20,284 nt of DNA, from the NCBI GenBank assembly GCA_002425405.1, contig DIME01000084.1, positions 3,721 to 24,004 of the forward strand, given 5' to 3'. The DNA comes from Candidatus Accumulibacter vicinus. GTDB taxonomy: Bacteria > Pseudomonadota > Gammaproteobacteria > Burkholderiales > Rhodocyclaceae. The notes beneath the pieces were generated by a model. It saw only the letters and a list, made by a program, of their open reading frames with translations. It was not told the DNA's origin and did not search any database. Made by a program: the position numbers and the translations under genes. Of this stretch, positions 8,567 to 15,391 are shown one piece after another (the stretch's first letter is position 1; each line of letters starts with the position of its first letter).

Positions 8567-8734
8567 CGGCCACCGCCTGCTTTCGGGGTGTTGGCAAGGG
8601 GCCGTGCGGAGACTTCTCGCTGCAGGCCTGCGCGGTTCGCCAGATCAGCCAAGAACGCATCCAGGGAACCGTTGATTCAGTCGCAGCCTATCCGCATACT
8701 ATAATTTCGGCATTCCCGCCCGTCGGGTGGCGAG

Positions 8735-8865
8735 ATGAAGCAGATCAGTTTTTCCCAAGTAGATTCGGAAGGCACGAAATGGACGAGGCAACCCCGTGGG
8801 CAGGAGTTCTTGCGGTTCATTGCGCGGCGCTACCGAAAGTGAAGCGGGGTTGCGAGGCACATTGA
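8735..8865 (+). mobile_element. N-terminal fragment of an IS5-family transposase, frameshifted
   Basis: The opening MKQISFSQVDSEG at 8735 fits the usual N-terminus of IS5-type transposases. In the neighbouring frame the sequence continues EMDEATPWAGVLAVHCAALP (about 8779-8838), then KVKRG, matching their next block (family pattern EMD-x-VVPW...YPK). The two halves are in different frames, so a frameshift separates them, and reading stops at 8863-8865. The DDE catalytic domain and both terminal repeats are missing. An exact TATAAT at 8700-8705 lies upstream without a good -35 box. Confidence 0.55.
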
Positions 8866-8899
8866 TCAGCGAATCTTTGGTGTCACGAATGGAGAGAAC

Positions 8900-9613
8900 A
8901 TGAAAAACTATGCCTTGCTGGCCGTGTTGTGGATTTGTGGTTTTTCAAACGCATTTTCCGCCGAAGGAATCAACCGGAAAATGATTATCACAACCCAGGA
9001 GTGGGCACCCTACCATTTCAAGCTGCCAAGTGGCGAAGTCGGCGGCGAGGCGACAGAAGTGGTGAAAAGGGTTCTCGACGAGATGAACATCAAGTATGAA
9101 ATTACGATCTATCCATGGGCAAGAGCCCAGGCGATGGTGAAGGATGGCGAAGCGGATGCTTTTTTTGCCGCCTCGTGGAACGAGGAGAGAAGCTCCTACG
9201 CCGTTTTGTCGAAGGTTTTCGTGCCGCAAAAATGGTATTGGTTCCTGAACAAGGATTCAAATCTTGACCCAAATAGTCGGGAATTCCAGAAAAGCGAGCC
9301 GGTGGCCGTTCTGCTTGGCACAAACATGCAAAAATATCTGCGCGACAACAATTACATAATCTCGGGAACGCCGGGCGACATGGATGCGTTGGTCAAGATG
9401 CTGGACGCCAAAAGGATCAAAGCCGTACTGGTAAACGACAAGGTGATCGAGGAGTACTTCGCCAACAACAAAATAGATGCCGGAAAATACAAGAAGATAC
9501 TTTGCCGGGACATGCCGCTCGGCATGTATTTCTCCAAGAAGTTTCTCCATGAACACAAGTGGTTTCTCGACAAATTCAACAATGTCGTAACCAAACACTC
9601 TCTGATCAAGTAG
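8900..9613 (+). CDS. Periplasmic solute-binding protein, SBP_bac_3 (amino-acid-binding) type, with no transporter genes nearby
   Basis: 237 residues with a clear Sec signal peptide (residues 1-20, YALLAVLWICGFSNAFSA) and a GGAGAG ribosome site just before the ATG. The mature part has the family pattern: TTQEWAPYHF near the N-terminus, then GGEATEVVKRVLDEM, YPWARAQAMVKDGEADAFF and a second lobe including LGTNMQKYL and VNDKVIEEYF. Such proteins bind polar amino acids or similar small molecules in the periplasm and feed an ABC permease or a sensor. No permease or ATPase is present; the neighbour is a convergent hybrid kinase 35 bp away. The gene is visibly AT-richer than its surroundings (two sampled 60-base rows give 43% and 47% G+C, against 68% for a row in the second kinase) and sits directly behind an IS5 fragment, which suggests transfer. 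Ligand unknown. Confidence 0.85.
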   Translation: MKNYALLAVLWICGFSNAFSAEGINRKMIITTQEWAPYHFKLPSGEVGGEATEVVKRVLDEMNIKYEITIYPWARAQAMVKDGEADAFFAASWNEERSSYAVLSKVFVPQKWYWFLNKDSNLDPNSREFQKSEPVAVLLGTNMQKYLRDNNYIISGTPGDMDALVKMLDAKRIKAVLVNDKVIEEYFANNKIDAGKYKKILCRDMPLGMYFSKKFLHEHKWFLDKFNNVVTKHSLIK

Positions 9614-9648
9614 TTCGACAGGCGCAGCGATTTCGCGGGAGCGTCGGT

Positions 9649-12219
9649 TTACGGTTTGTCCGCCGCGCTCGGCGCACGCTCCAGCATGTTCAGGATGGTT
9701 TCGTAGTCGTAGTTGTCCACCAGATGGCCAAGCGTGGCGGCAGACGTGGGTTGCGACTCGCCAATCGCCGTCAGAACCGTCTTGATGTGGCCGCGGTCGA
9801 GACTGATGATCGCCTCGGCGAGAGCCTGGCGCAGGGACTCGGGCAGCGCGGCCAGTTGTTGCGCCGGCAGTTGGGGCACGTAGTCGACCGTCGGCGGCGC
9901 CGCGCGGACAAGCTTGGCGCCGAGCAGATGTTCCATGCACTCGAGAATTTCGTCGGGCCGGAACGGCTTGTGGATGATGGCGTCGAACCCGGCTTCAAGC
10001 AGGAGTGCGTCATCCTGCTTGAAGGAGGAGGCGGTGACGGCCGCGATCTTCACGACGTCGCCACCGGGCAGGGCGCGAATCCGGCGGGTCGCTTCCACCC
10101 CGTTCATCACCGGCATCCGCTGGTCCATCCAGATGAAATGGGGTGCCCAGGCTTGGTAGCGTGCCACCGCGTTGGCGCCGTTGTCGGCCTCCTCGACGGT
10201 GTAGCCCACTCGCTCCAACAACTGAGTGAGCAGCAGGCAATTTTCCGGATTGTCGTCTACGACCAATATCCGGTACTCCGGTTGCCCCGCTTCCAGTCTG
10301 ATCACCTCGCCTTTCTCCGGCAGCGCCTCGGGAAGATCCTCCGGCCGCGCCCGTCGCAGCGGCAGTTCGACCCGGAAGAGGCTGCCTTTCCCGACTTCGC
10401 TCGAGAGCGTCAGTTGGCCGCCCATCATGGCGACGAATTGCCGAGTGATGGCCAGGCCCAGTCCGGTGCCCTGCCAACTTCCGGAAGCGCCGGACTGGAC
10501 GAAAGCCTCGAAGATGCGCCCCTGTTCCTGCGGGGCGATGCCGATGCCGGTGTCTTCGACCTCCAGAACCAGGCGCTCGGTGGGCTCCGGTTCGACGCCC
10601 AGACGCAGGGTGACACCACCCTCCTCGGTGGCCTTCACCGCGTTGGACAGCAGGTTGATGAGAATCTGGCGCAACTTGGTTTGGTCGTCGACGATATGGC
10701 GGGGAAACTCGGGTGCCTGCACGACCAGTAGCTGCAGTCCCTTCTCGAGGGCGCGGACGCGCATCATGTTGGCGATCCCGTCGATCAGATCGGCCAAGTC
10801 GAAGGGCGCGCGCTCGATCTCGGTGCGCCCGGCCTCGATCTTCGCCAGGTCGAGTACGTCGTTGATGAGACCGAGCAGGTGATCGCCGCTCTTGTGGATG
10901 ATGGCCAGGTTCGATTGCTGGGTCTCGGACAGGCCGGAACTGCGGCGCACCAGGTCGGAGAAACCGAGGATGGCGTTTAGCGGGGTGCGCAGTTCGTGCG
11001 ACATATTGGCCAGGAACAGACTCTTGGCGCGATTCGCCGCCTCCGCCGCATCCTTGGCTTCCAGCAGCTTGGCCTCGGCCATCTTCTGCTCGGTCATGTC
11101 GTGCAGCGACACGACCGCCCCGATCCTGGCGCCATCGGCGTCGAACATCGATTGTCCGGAAACGAGAAGATTCCGCCGGCGGCCGTCCGCCTGCTCGATG
11201 ACCATCTGCGCATTGCGGACGCTCTCCCCCTGCAGGGCGCGAAACAGCGGGACATCCGCTAAAGCCATGGGCGTCGCGCCGTCCTCCTCGAAAATCCTGT
11301 AACGCTCCACCCACTGCTCCGGCGGCAGGTCGTCCTGGGCGATGCCCGGCATCTCGCGCGCCGCGCGGTTGAAGAACGAGAGCCGGCCGCGCTCGTCGCA
11401 AGCGACGACGCCATCGGAAATGTTCTCCAACACGGCCTGGGCGAACGCCTGCTGGCGCCGGAGTTCGGCGGTACGCCGCGCCACGGTCTCTTCCAGGTGT
11501 CGCCGATGATCCTCCAGTTCCCGGTGCGACTTGAGGATGTGTTGCCGCATGCCGTTGATGGCATCGACCACCACCCCCAGCTCGTTGTCGAGCCGGGCGG
11601 CTGGCGGGAGGGTCAGCGGTTTGTCGAGCCGGTCCAAGGACATGCCCGACAGATAGTCGGAAATGGTGATCAGGTGCCGCGCGACCGCCCGCTCGAAAAG
11701 GGCGAAAAAGACCGCGCCAAGCGCCGTGACCACCAGCACGAGCGCGATCAGGAGCGGCAGCAGGCGCGCCACCGCCGCGACTTTGAGGCGCCAAAGATCG
11801 ACGACCACCAGCAGCTCGCCGACTCGGGACTCGATTACGCGGTCTCGATAAACAAGATCGACCCGCTTTTCGAGCCGTCTGTCCGGATCGTCGATTTGTT
11901 GGCCCGCTCGCGCCACCTCGACACCATTCGGGTCCAGCACGAGCACGTAACCGATGCTCGGGATCAGCGTCAGTCCATCGACGATGACCTGGAGTTGCGT
12001 CATGTCGAACTGCCACAGTCTGCCCGCAATGCCCGGGGCGGAGCTTCCGGCGATCTCGTCCAGCGCCGTCCGCGCGGCTTCGACGCGATCCCGGTAGTCG
12101 AGCATGCCGAAGCTCAACAACGATAGCAGTGTGACCAAGAGCGCCCCGACCGCCATCCGAACGGCGATCTGCCGGGAAATCCTGTGGTGCTTCACCAAGT
12201 TCTTTTGCAGTGCTTCCAT
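9649..12219 (-). CDS. Membrane hybrid sensor histidine kinase: sensor, HAMP, PAS, HisKA, HATPase, REC
   Basis: 856 residues from the ATG at 12219 (an in-frame TTG 39 bases upstream is the alternative). Membrane helices at about 18-40 and 151-174 flank a periplasmic sensor of roughly 110 residues. A HAMP-like linker (175-230) and coiled coil lead to a PAS domain (about 258-380). HisKA carries the phospho-accepting His408 in MSHELRTPLN. The ATPase has its N-box around Asn526 (NLLSNAVKA), DTGIGIA (556-562) and GTGLGLA (584-590). The receiver has the acidic pair 655-656, phospho-acceptor Asp699 in WMDQRMPVMNG, Thr729 and Lys751. A tail of about 85 residues after REC resembles tails seen on other hybrid kinases and has no obvious Hpt histidine motif. 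A phosphorelay partner must therefore lie elsewhere. Convergent with the solute-binding protein, divergent from the chemoreceptor. Signal unknown. Confidence 0.93.
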   Translation of the reverse strand: MEALQKNLVKHHRISRQIAVRMAVGALLVTLLSLLSFGMLDYRDRVEAARTALDEIAGSSAPGIAGRLWQFDMTQLQVIVDGLTLIPSIGYVLVLDPNGVEVARAGQQIDDPDRRLEKRVDLVYRDRVIESRVGELLVVVDLWRLKVAAVARLLPLLIALVLVVTALGAVFFALFERAVARHLITISDYLSGMSLDRLDKPLTLPPAARLDNELGVVVDAINGMRQHILKSHRELEDHRRHLEETVARRTAELRRQQAFAQAVLENISDGVVACDERGRLSFFNRAAREMPGIAQDDLPPEQWVERYRIFEEDGATPMALADVPLFRALQGESVRNAQMVIEQADGRRRNLLVSGQSMFDADGARIGAVVSLHDMTEQKMAEAKLLEAKDAAEAANRAKSLFLANMSHELRTPLNAILGFSDLVRRSSGLSETQQSNLAIIHKSGDHLLGLINDVLDLAKIEAGRTEIERAPFDLADLIDGIANMMRVRALEKGLQLLVVQAPEFPRHIVDDQTKLRQILINLLSNAVKATEEGGVTLRLGVEPEPTERLVLEVEDTGIGIAPQEQGRIFEAFVQSGASGSWQGTGLGLAITRQFVAMMGGQLTLSSEVGKGSLFRVELPLRRARPEDLPEALPEKGEVIRLEAGQPEYRILVVDDNPENCLLLTQLLERVGYTVEEADNGANAVARYQAWAPHFIWMDQRMPVMNGVEATRRIRALPGGDVVKIAAVTASSFKQDDALLLEAGFDAIIHKPFRPDEILECMEHLLGAKLVRAAPPTVDYVPQLPAQQLAALPESLRQALAEAIISLDRGHIKTVLTAIGESQPTSAATLGHLVDNYDYETILNMLERAPSAADKP

Positions 12220-12700
12220 GCTGGCCCCAGAGCTATCAGACCGTTGAAACTTGTCCAAACTTCGACGCTTCGCTCATTGCCTGGTCAAACTTTGGTCGTT
12301 GCGCAGACCGAATTCGTCGTTTGGGCGCCCAAGCCCAAGGATTTTAGAGACATTTTCCACTACGGGGAAAACGTTTTGCAGGACATCGATCACCCTGGTT
12401 CTTCCAACGCGCCCTGCGCCCAGCACTGGCTGGACACCAGGCGCTTGTTCTGGCGCCTTTCGACGCGCGCGCAATTCGGCCGCGCGACGCTGCCGGTCAA
12501 GGACACGGTCGTCCTTGCCGCCGGGAATGACGGCAACCATCGTGAACCTGACGCAGGGCATGTTGCGCCGCGTCAGATCGGATTATCGCAAGAACTCCCT
12601 GGCTTGGCCTGGAAAGCGAGTGCAGAACGCATCGGAATGGTGCGTTCTGGATGTCCACGTTAGAATTGCGTGTTTAGACTCCCTATGCGAGGCATTCACG
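12220..12700. other. 481-bp divergent intergenic region between hybrid kinase and chemoreceptor
   Basis: This region must hold the promoters of both flanking genes. On the kinase side, two related motifs read on the minus strand as AGTTTGACCA and AGTTTGGACA lie about 40-80 bases upstream of the ATG, without a convincing -10/-35 pair. The plus strand has a long open frame through most of the gap. Its codons from about 12415 to 12530 have unusually GC-rich third positions (sequence including LPVKDTVVLAAGNDG), as in real local genes, but I recognise no family, start or ribosome site. It may be another gene fragment. A strong inverted repeat close to the chemoreceptor is listed separately. Confidence 0.5.
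12623..12649. promoter_or_regulatory. Perfect 9-bp inverted repeat upstream of the chemoreceptor, operator candidate
   Basis: CAGAACGCA (12623-12631) and TGCGTTCTG (12641-12649) are exact reverse complements separated by 9 bases. There is no following T-run, so it is not a typical intrinsic terminator. A possible -10 box TAGAAT lies at 12661-12666, which places the repeat over the -35 region, 52 bases before the chemoreceptor ATG. This layout suits a regulator-binding site or a stable mRNA/DNA hairpin. The bound factor is unknown. Confidence 0.55.
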
Positions 12701-14710
12701 ATGGCGAATCCATCCCGAGAAATGTCGACCCGAAACCGGTTGCTCTTCATGCTTTCGCTCCCCCTTCTGGCCTTGGTCGTTTACTCGACGCTCACGGTCT
12801 GGGGAGCGATCGACGAGTTGCGCTCGGTCCGCCTCTCGAACGCGGCCATCGAGGCGGCGATCGCCAGCAGCCGACTGATTCATGAACAGCAAAAGGAGCG
12901 TGGGCTTTCGGGCGGCTTTCTGGCCAGCAGAGGCGAGCAGTTCCGGTCCGAACTGAGTAGCCAACGAGAACTGACCAATCAGAAACTGGACGGTCTGAAG
13001 CTGGTGGCCACGCGCCTGGGCGAAACGCCCCGCCTGGCGCAAGCATTGCTCCAGCCCGTCGAAGCGGCGATCGGCAAGGTCACCGCCCTGTCCGATCTCC
13101 GCCGCCAGGTCGACGCCCTGACGGCCAAGCCGGCAGAATCCTTTGCCCACTATACGGCAGCCATTTCGGCAGGCATCGAGGTGATCGGCGCCGTTGCCCA
13201 GGCCACCAACAACGCCGAAATCGCGCGTCAGGCGACGGCCTATCTGATGTTCGTTCAAGCCAAGGAGTTCGCGGGCCGCGAACGTGCGACACTGAACGCG
13301 GCCTTCGCCGCCAAGACTTTCGATCCCGAGTCGTTCCGTCGTTTCATCGGAATCGTCGCCGCCCACGATCTTTATATGCGAAGCTTCCGGACTTTCGCCA
13401 CCGCCGAAGCACGCGACACGGTCGACCAGACCGTCAAGGGCGGCGTCGTCGAGGAGGTGGCCCAGATGCGCCGGAAGGCACTCGAATCGATCGCCGGAGA
13501 GGAGTTCGACGTCGCTCCGGCGTTGTGGTTCCGGGCATCGACAGCACGCATCGATTTGATGAAAACCGTCGAATCGAAACTCGACGAGCAGATCCTGGCG
13601 GAGTTGGCCCAGCAGGAGCAAGCCGCGCTGCGCACCCTGATTGTCGCGCTGCTGGGCTCGCTGACCGCCGTCACCGTCGCTTTGCTGTTGAGCGGCGCCA
13701 CCATCCGGCGCCTGACGCGCCGTCTTGGCGGCGAACCGGCGACCGCCGCGGCGCTCGCGCGCGCCATTGCCGGTGGCGACCTGACGCAGTCGATCAGGCT
13801 GGCACCCAACGATACACAGAGCGTGATGGCCGCCATGCGGACGATGCAGGAAAACCTGCGGGAGATGATCGCCGCCGTCCATGCCACATCCGGCGAGGTG
13901 TTGTCGCAGGCCAGTCGCCTGGCTGGCGCCTCGAGCCAGGTGTCGGCCGCCTCGTCGGCCTCCAGTCAGTCAGCACAGACGATCGCCGCCGCGGTGGAAC
14001 AATTGTCGACGTCGATCCAGAACATTTCGGGCAGTTCGGATGCGGTCCACAGCACGTCGAGAGAAACGGGCGAGGCGGCGATCGCCGGCTGGCAGATCGT
14101 CAGCCGCACGGCCGACGAAATGAAGTCGATCGCCGAGGTGGTCGAAGCCTCGTCGCGCTCGGTAAACGAACTTGGCCAGCAATCGGAGGAAATTGCCACG
14201 ATCGCCAATGTGATTCGCGAGATCGCCGATCAGACCAACCTGCTGGCGCTCAATGCCGCCATCGAGGCCGCTCGTGCCGGCGAACAGGGGCGCGGCTTTG
14301 CGGTCGTTGCCGATGAAGTGCGCAAGCTCGCCGAGCGGACGCGGCGATCAACCTTGGAAATTTCCTCGACCGTGGAAAAGATTCGCTCGTGCATGACGGA
14401 AGCGGAAAAGAGCATGGCCGCCGGTACGACACGGGTTCGTGACGCGCTGGCCGAGGCGGAGCGCGCCAAATGTTCGATGGATGACATCCACGGCTCCGCC
14501 TCGCGGGTGATTTCCAGTGTCGACGACATCACCACCCAGTTGCGCGAGCAGAGCAGCAGCAGCAAGGAGATATCGAACAACGTCAGTGCGATCGCCACGA
14601 GCAGCACGCAGGTCAGCGATACCGTCGACTCGATGGCGGAGATCGCAAAGCACCTGGAGTCGCTGGCCAGCACGCTGGAGCAGTCGGTCAAGCGCTTCCA
14701 GCTCGCCTGA
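12701..14710 (+). CDS. Methyl-accepting chemotaxis protein with periplasmic NIT (nitrate/nitrite-sensing type) domain
   Basis: 669-residue chemoreceptor that should relay a periplasmic signal to CheW/CheA. I start it at the ATG at 12701, preceded by GAGG at suitable distance; the frame is open further upstream but not receptor-like. Membrane helices lie at about 12-34 and 310-332. The segment between them matches the all-helical NIT domain: its signature region is RLIHEQQKERGLSGGFLASR (58-77), followed by the Q-R pair of the next block. HAMP follows at about 333-385, then a long signalling hairpin whose tip ADQTNLLALNAAIEAARAGE (509-528) and RGFAVVADEVRKLAERT (531-547) are textbook. The estimated hairpin length suits the 40-heptad class. 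There is no C-terminal CheR-tethering pentapeptide (ends KRFQLA). No che genes are in the window. Ligand by family: nitrate or nitrite, unproven. Confidence 0.94.
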   Translation: MANPSREMSTRNRLLFMLSLPLLALVVYSTLTVWGAIDELRSVRLSNAAIEAAIASSRLIHEQQKERGLSGGFLASRGEQFRSELSSQRELTNQKLDGLKLVATRLGETPRLAQALLQPVEAAIGKVTALSDLRRQVDALTAKPAESFAHYTAAISAGIEVIGAVAQATNNAEIARQATAYLMFVQAKEFAGRERATLNAAFAAKTFDPESFRRFIGIVAAHDLYMRSFRTFATAEARDTVDQTVKGGVVEEVAQMRRKALESIAGEEFDVAPALWFRASTARIDLMKTVESKLDEQILAELAQQEQAALRTLIVALLGSLTAVTVALLLSGATIRRLTRRLGGEPATAAALARAIAGGDLTQSIRLAPNDTQSVMAAMRTMQENLREMIAAVHATSGEVLSQASRLAGASSQVSAASSASSQSAQTIAAAVEQLSTSIQNISGSSDAVHSTSRETGEAAIAGWQIVSRTADEMKSIAEVVEASSRSVNELGQQSEEIATIANVIREIADQTNLLALNAAIEAARAGEQGRGFAVVADEVRKLAERTRRSTLEISSTVEKIRSCMTEAEKSMAAGTTRVRDALAEAERAKCSMDDIHGSASRVISSVDDITTQLREQSSSSKEISNNVSAIATSSTQVSDTVDSMAEIAKHLESLASTLEQSVKRFQLA

Positions 14711-14721
14711 GCGATATCCTT

Positions 14722-14753
14722 CCTGGCGGCGCAGCCTGCCGCTCGCCGCCAGG
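14722..14753. terminator. Strong GC hairpin, likely bidirectional transcription end
   Basis: CCTGGCGGCG (14722-14731) and CGCCGCCAGG (14744-14753) form a perfect 10-bp stem with a 12-base loop. It begins 11 bases after the chemoreceptor stop on the plus strand and lies 4 bases beyond the stop (14758-14760) of a minus-strand gene remnant, so it would sit at the end of both transcripts. No T-run follows on either side, so termination efficiency is uncertain. Confidence 0.6.
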
Positions 14754-14757
14754 CGCG

Positions 14758-14856
14758 TCAGAGTACCAGCAGTCGCCGAATTTCCGTCAGGCCCGCCGAG
14801 AGCATCGCCAGATCCTGCGGCTCGTGGCCTTTGATCTCGTCCAGCACGGCGCGTCT
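14758..14856 (-). pseudogene. Possible C-terminal remnant of an NAD-dependent glutamate dehydrogenase
   Basis: The last 32 codons before a TGA read RRAVLDEIKGHEPQDLAMLS then AGLTEIRRLLVL. I associate the pattern 'DLAMLS(V/A)(A/G)LRE(I/L)R-L' with the extreme C-terminus of the very large (about 1600-residue) bacterial NAD-glutamate dehydrogenases. Upstream of this the minus-strand frame enters the antisense of the CoA-transferase remnant, so everything but the tail is gone. A terminator-like hairpin follows the stop, as expected for a genuine old gene end. The identification rests on a short motif and is tentative; that it is a gene tail is more secure than which gene. Confidence 0.4.
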
Positions 14857-14907
14857 TCCCCTACGTTGCCGAGCACCTGCTCGTTCTGACACCGCGAGGA
14901 AACCGGC

Positions 14908-15253
14908 ATGCGCCCACTCGAAGGCATGACCGTCGTCGCCCTCGAGCACGCTATCGCGGCGCCATTTTGCACTCGCCAACTGGCCGACCTCGGCGCCCGC
15001 GTCATCAAGGTCGAGCGACCCGGCAGCGGCGACTTCGCGCGCCTGAACGACATGCACGCAGTCTGGGAACACTCGCGACTGCGCGCGCGTGGGCGGTGGA
15101 CCGATGCCGGCGCGGCTGCCGCCGGACCAGGTCGACGCCTTTGCGCCGCGCATGGATGCCGTCCCGGCGCTTGGCCAGCACACCGAAGCCATCCTCGGCG
15201 AACTTGGCTGGGACGCGGCGGCGATCGACAGCCCGCGGCGGGCCGGGGCGATC
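14908..15253 (+). pseudogene. CaiB/BaiF-type (class III) CoA-transferase with its middle deleted and a frameshift
   Basis: The ATG at 14908 opens a normal family N-terminus: MRPLEGMTVVALEHAIAAPF, then CTRQLADLGARVIKVERPGS and GDFAR. At about 15043 the sequence jumps, in frame, to a motif that belongs near the family C-terminus (LNDMHAVWEHSRLRARGRW). A frame change at about 15090-15105 then leads into the last block (PARLPPDQ, AVPALGQHTEAILGELG, AAID...RRAGAI). About 115 codons remain of an expected 390-400, so the central part, including the usual active-site aspartate region, is lost. The original stop also appears lost, because the frame runs on into the next gene. The enzyme would have moved CoA between carboxylic acids; this copy cannot. 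Confidence 0.75.
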
Positions 15254-15294
15254 TCCTCGCCTGGCAGGTGGGACAAATGGCCGCTATCCGGCGG

Positions 15295-15322
15295 CCGACA
15301 GGCGGCAAAATGCCGCTACAAT
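15295..15322 (+). promoter_or_regulatory. Predicted sigma70-type promoter of the second hybrid kinase, with an embedded palindrome
   Basis: A -35-like CCGACA (15295-15300) and a -10-like TACAAT (15317-15322) are 16 bases apart and about 70 bases before the kinase GTG start. The spacer contains a perfect inverted repeat, GCGGCA-AAA-TGCCGC (15302-15316), directly abutting the -10 box. This may be an operator for a repressor or a structural feature of the promoter. Prediction from sequence pattern only. Confidence 0.45.
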
Positions 15323-15391
15323 ACTTCGGCCATCGACCGCCTCGGCCTCTCGGCGGCTCCCCAGTTCCCCATCGATCGGAGAAGTACAGGT

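Noticed and set aside
8700..8705. Exact TATAAT as a promoter for the solute-binding protein
   Set aside because: It has no acceptable -35 partner at normal spacing and is about 200 bases from the gene, inside remnant sequence; it may instead be the old IS5 promoter.
10010..12016. 668-codon open minus-strand frame inside the first hybrid kinase
   Set aside because: It is a shadow frame rich in Arg, Gly and Pro, as expected from GC-rich out-of-frame reading; the kinase frame has all catalytic motifs.
12251..12700. 150-codon N-terminal extension of the chemoreceptor
   Set aside because: The extension has no receptor-like features, and the ATG at 12701 has a ribosome site followed directly by the first membrane helix.
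14908..15253. A short functional CoA-transferase-like protein
   Set aside because: The fragment lacks the central catalytic region and changes frame between its two conserved blocks.
15089..15391. Fusion of CoA-transferase tail to the second kinase as one 1036-residue protein
   Set aside because: The frame is open by loss of the CoA-transferase stop, but a promoter candidate and a ribosome site precede the GTG at 15392, so fusion is unlikely to be the natural product.
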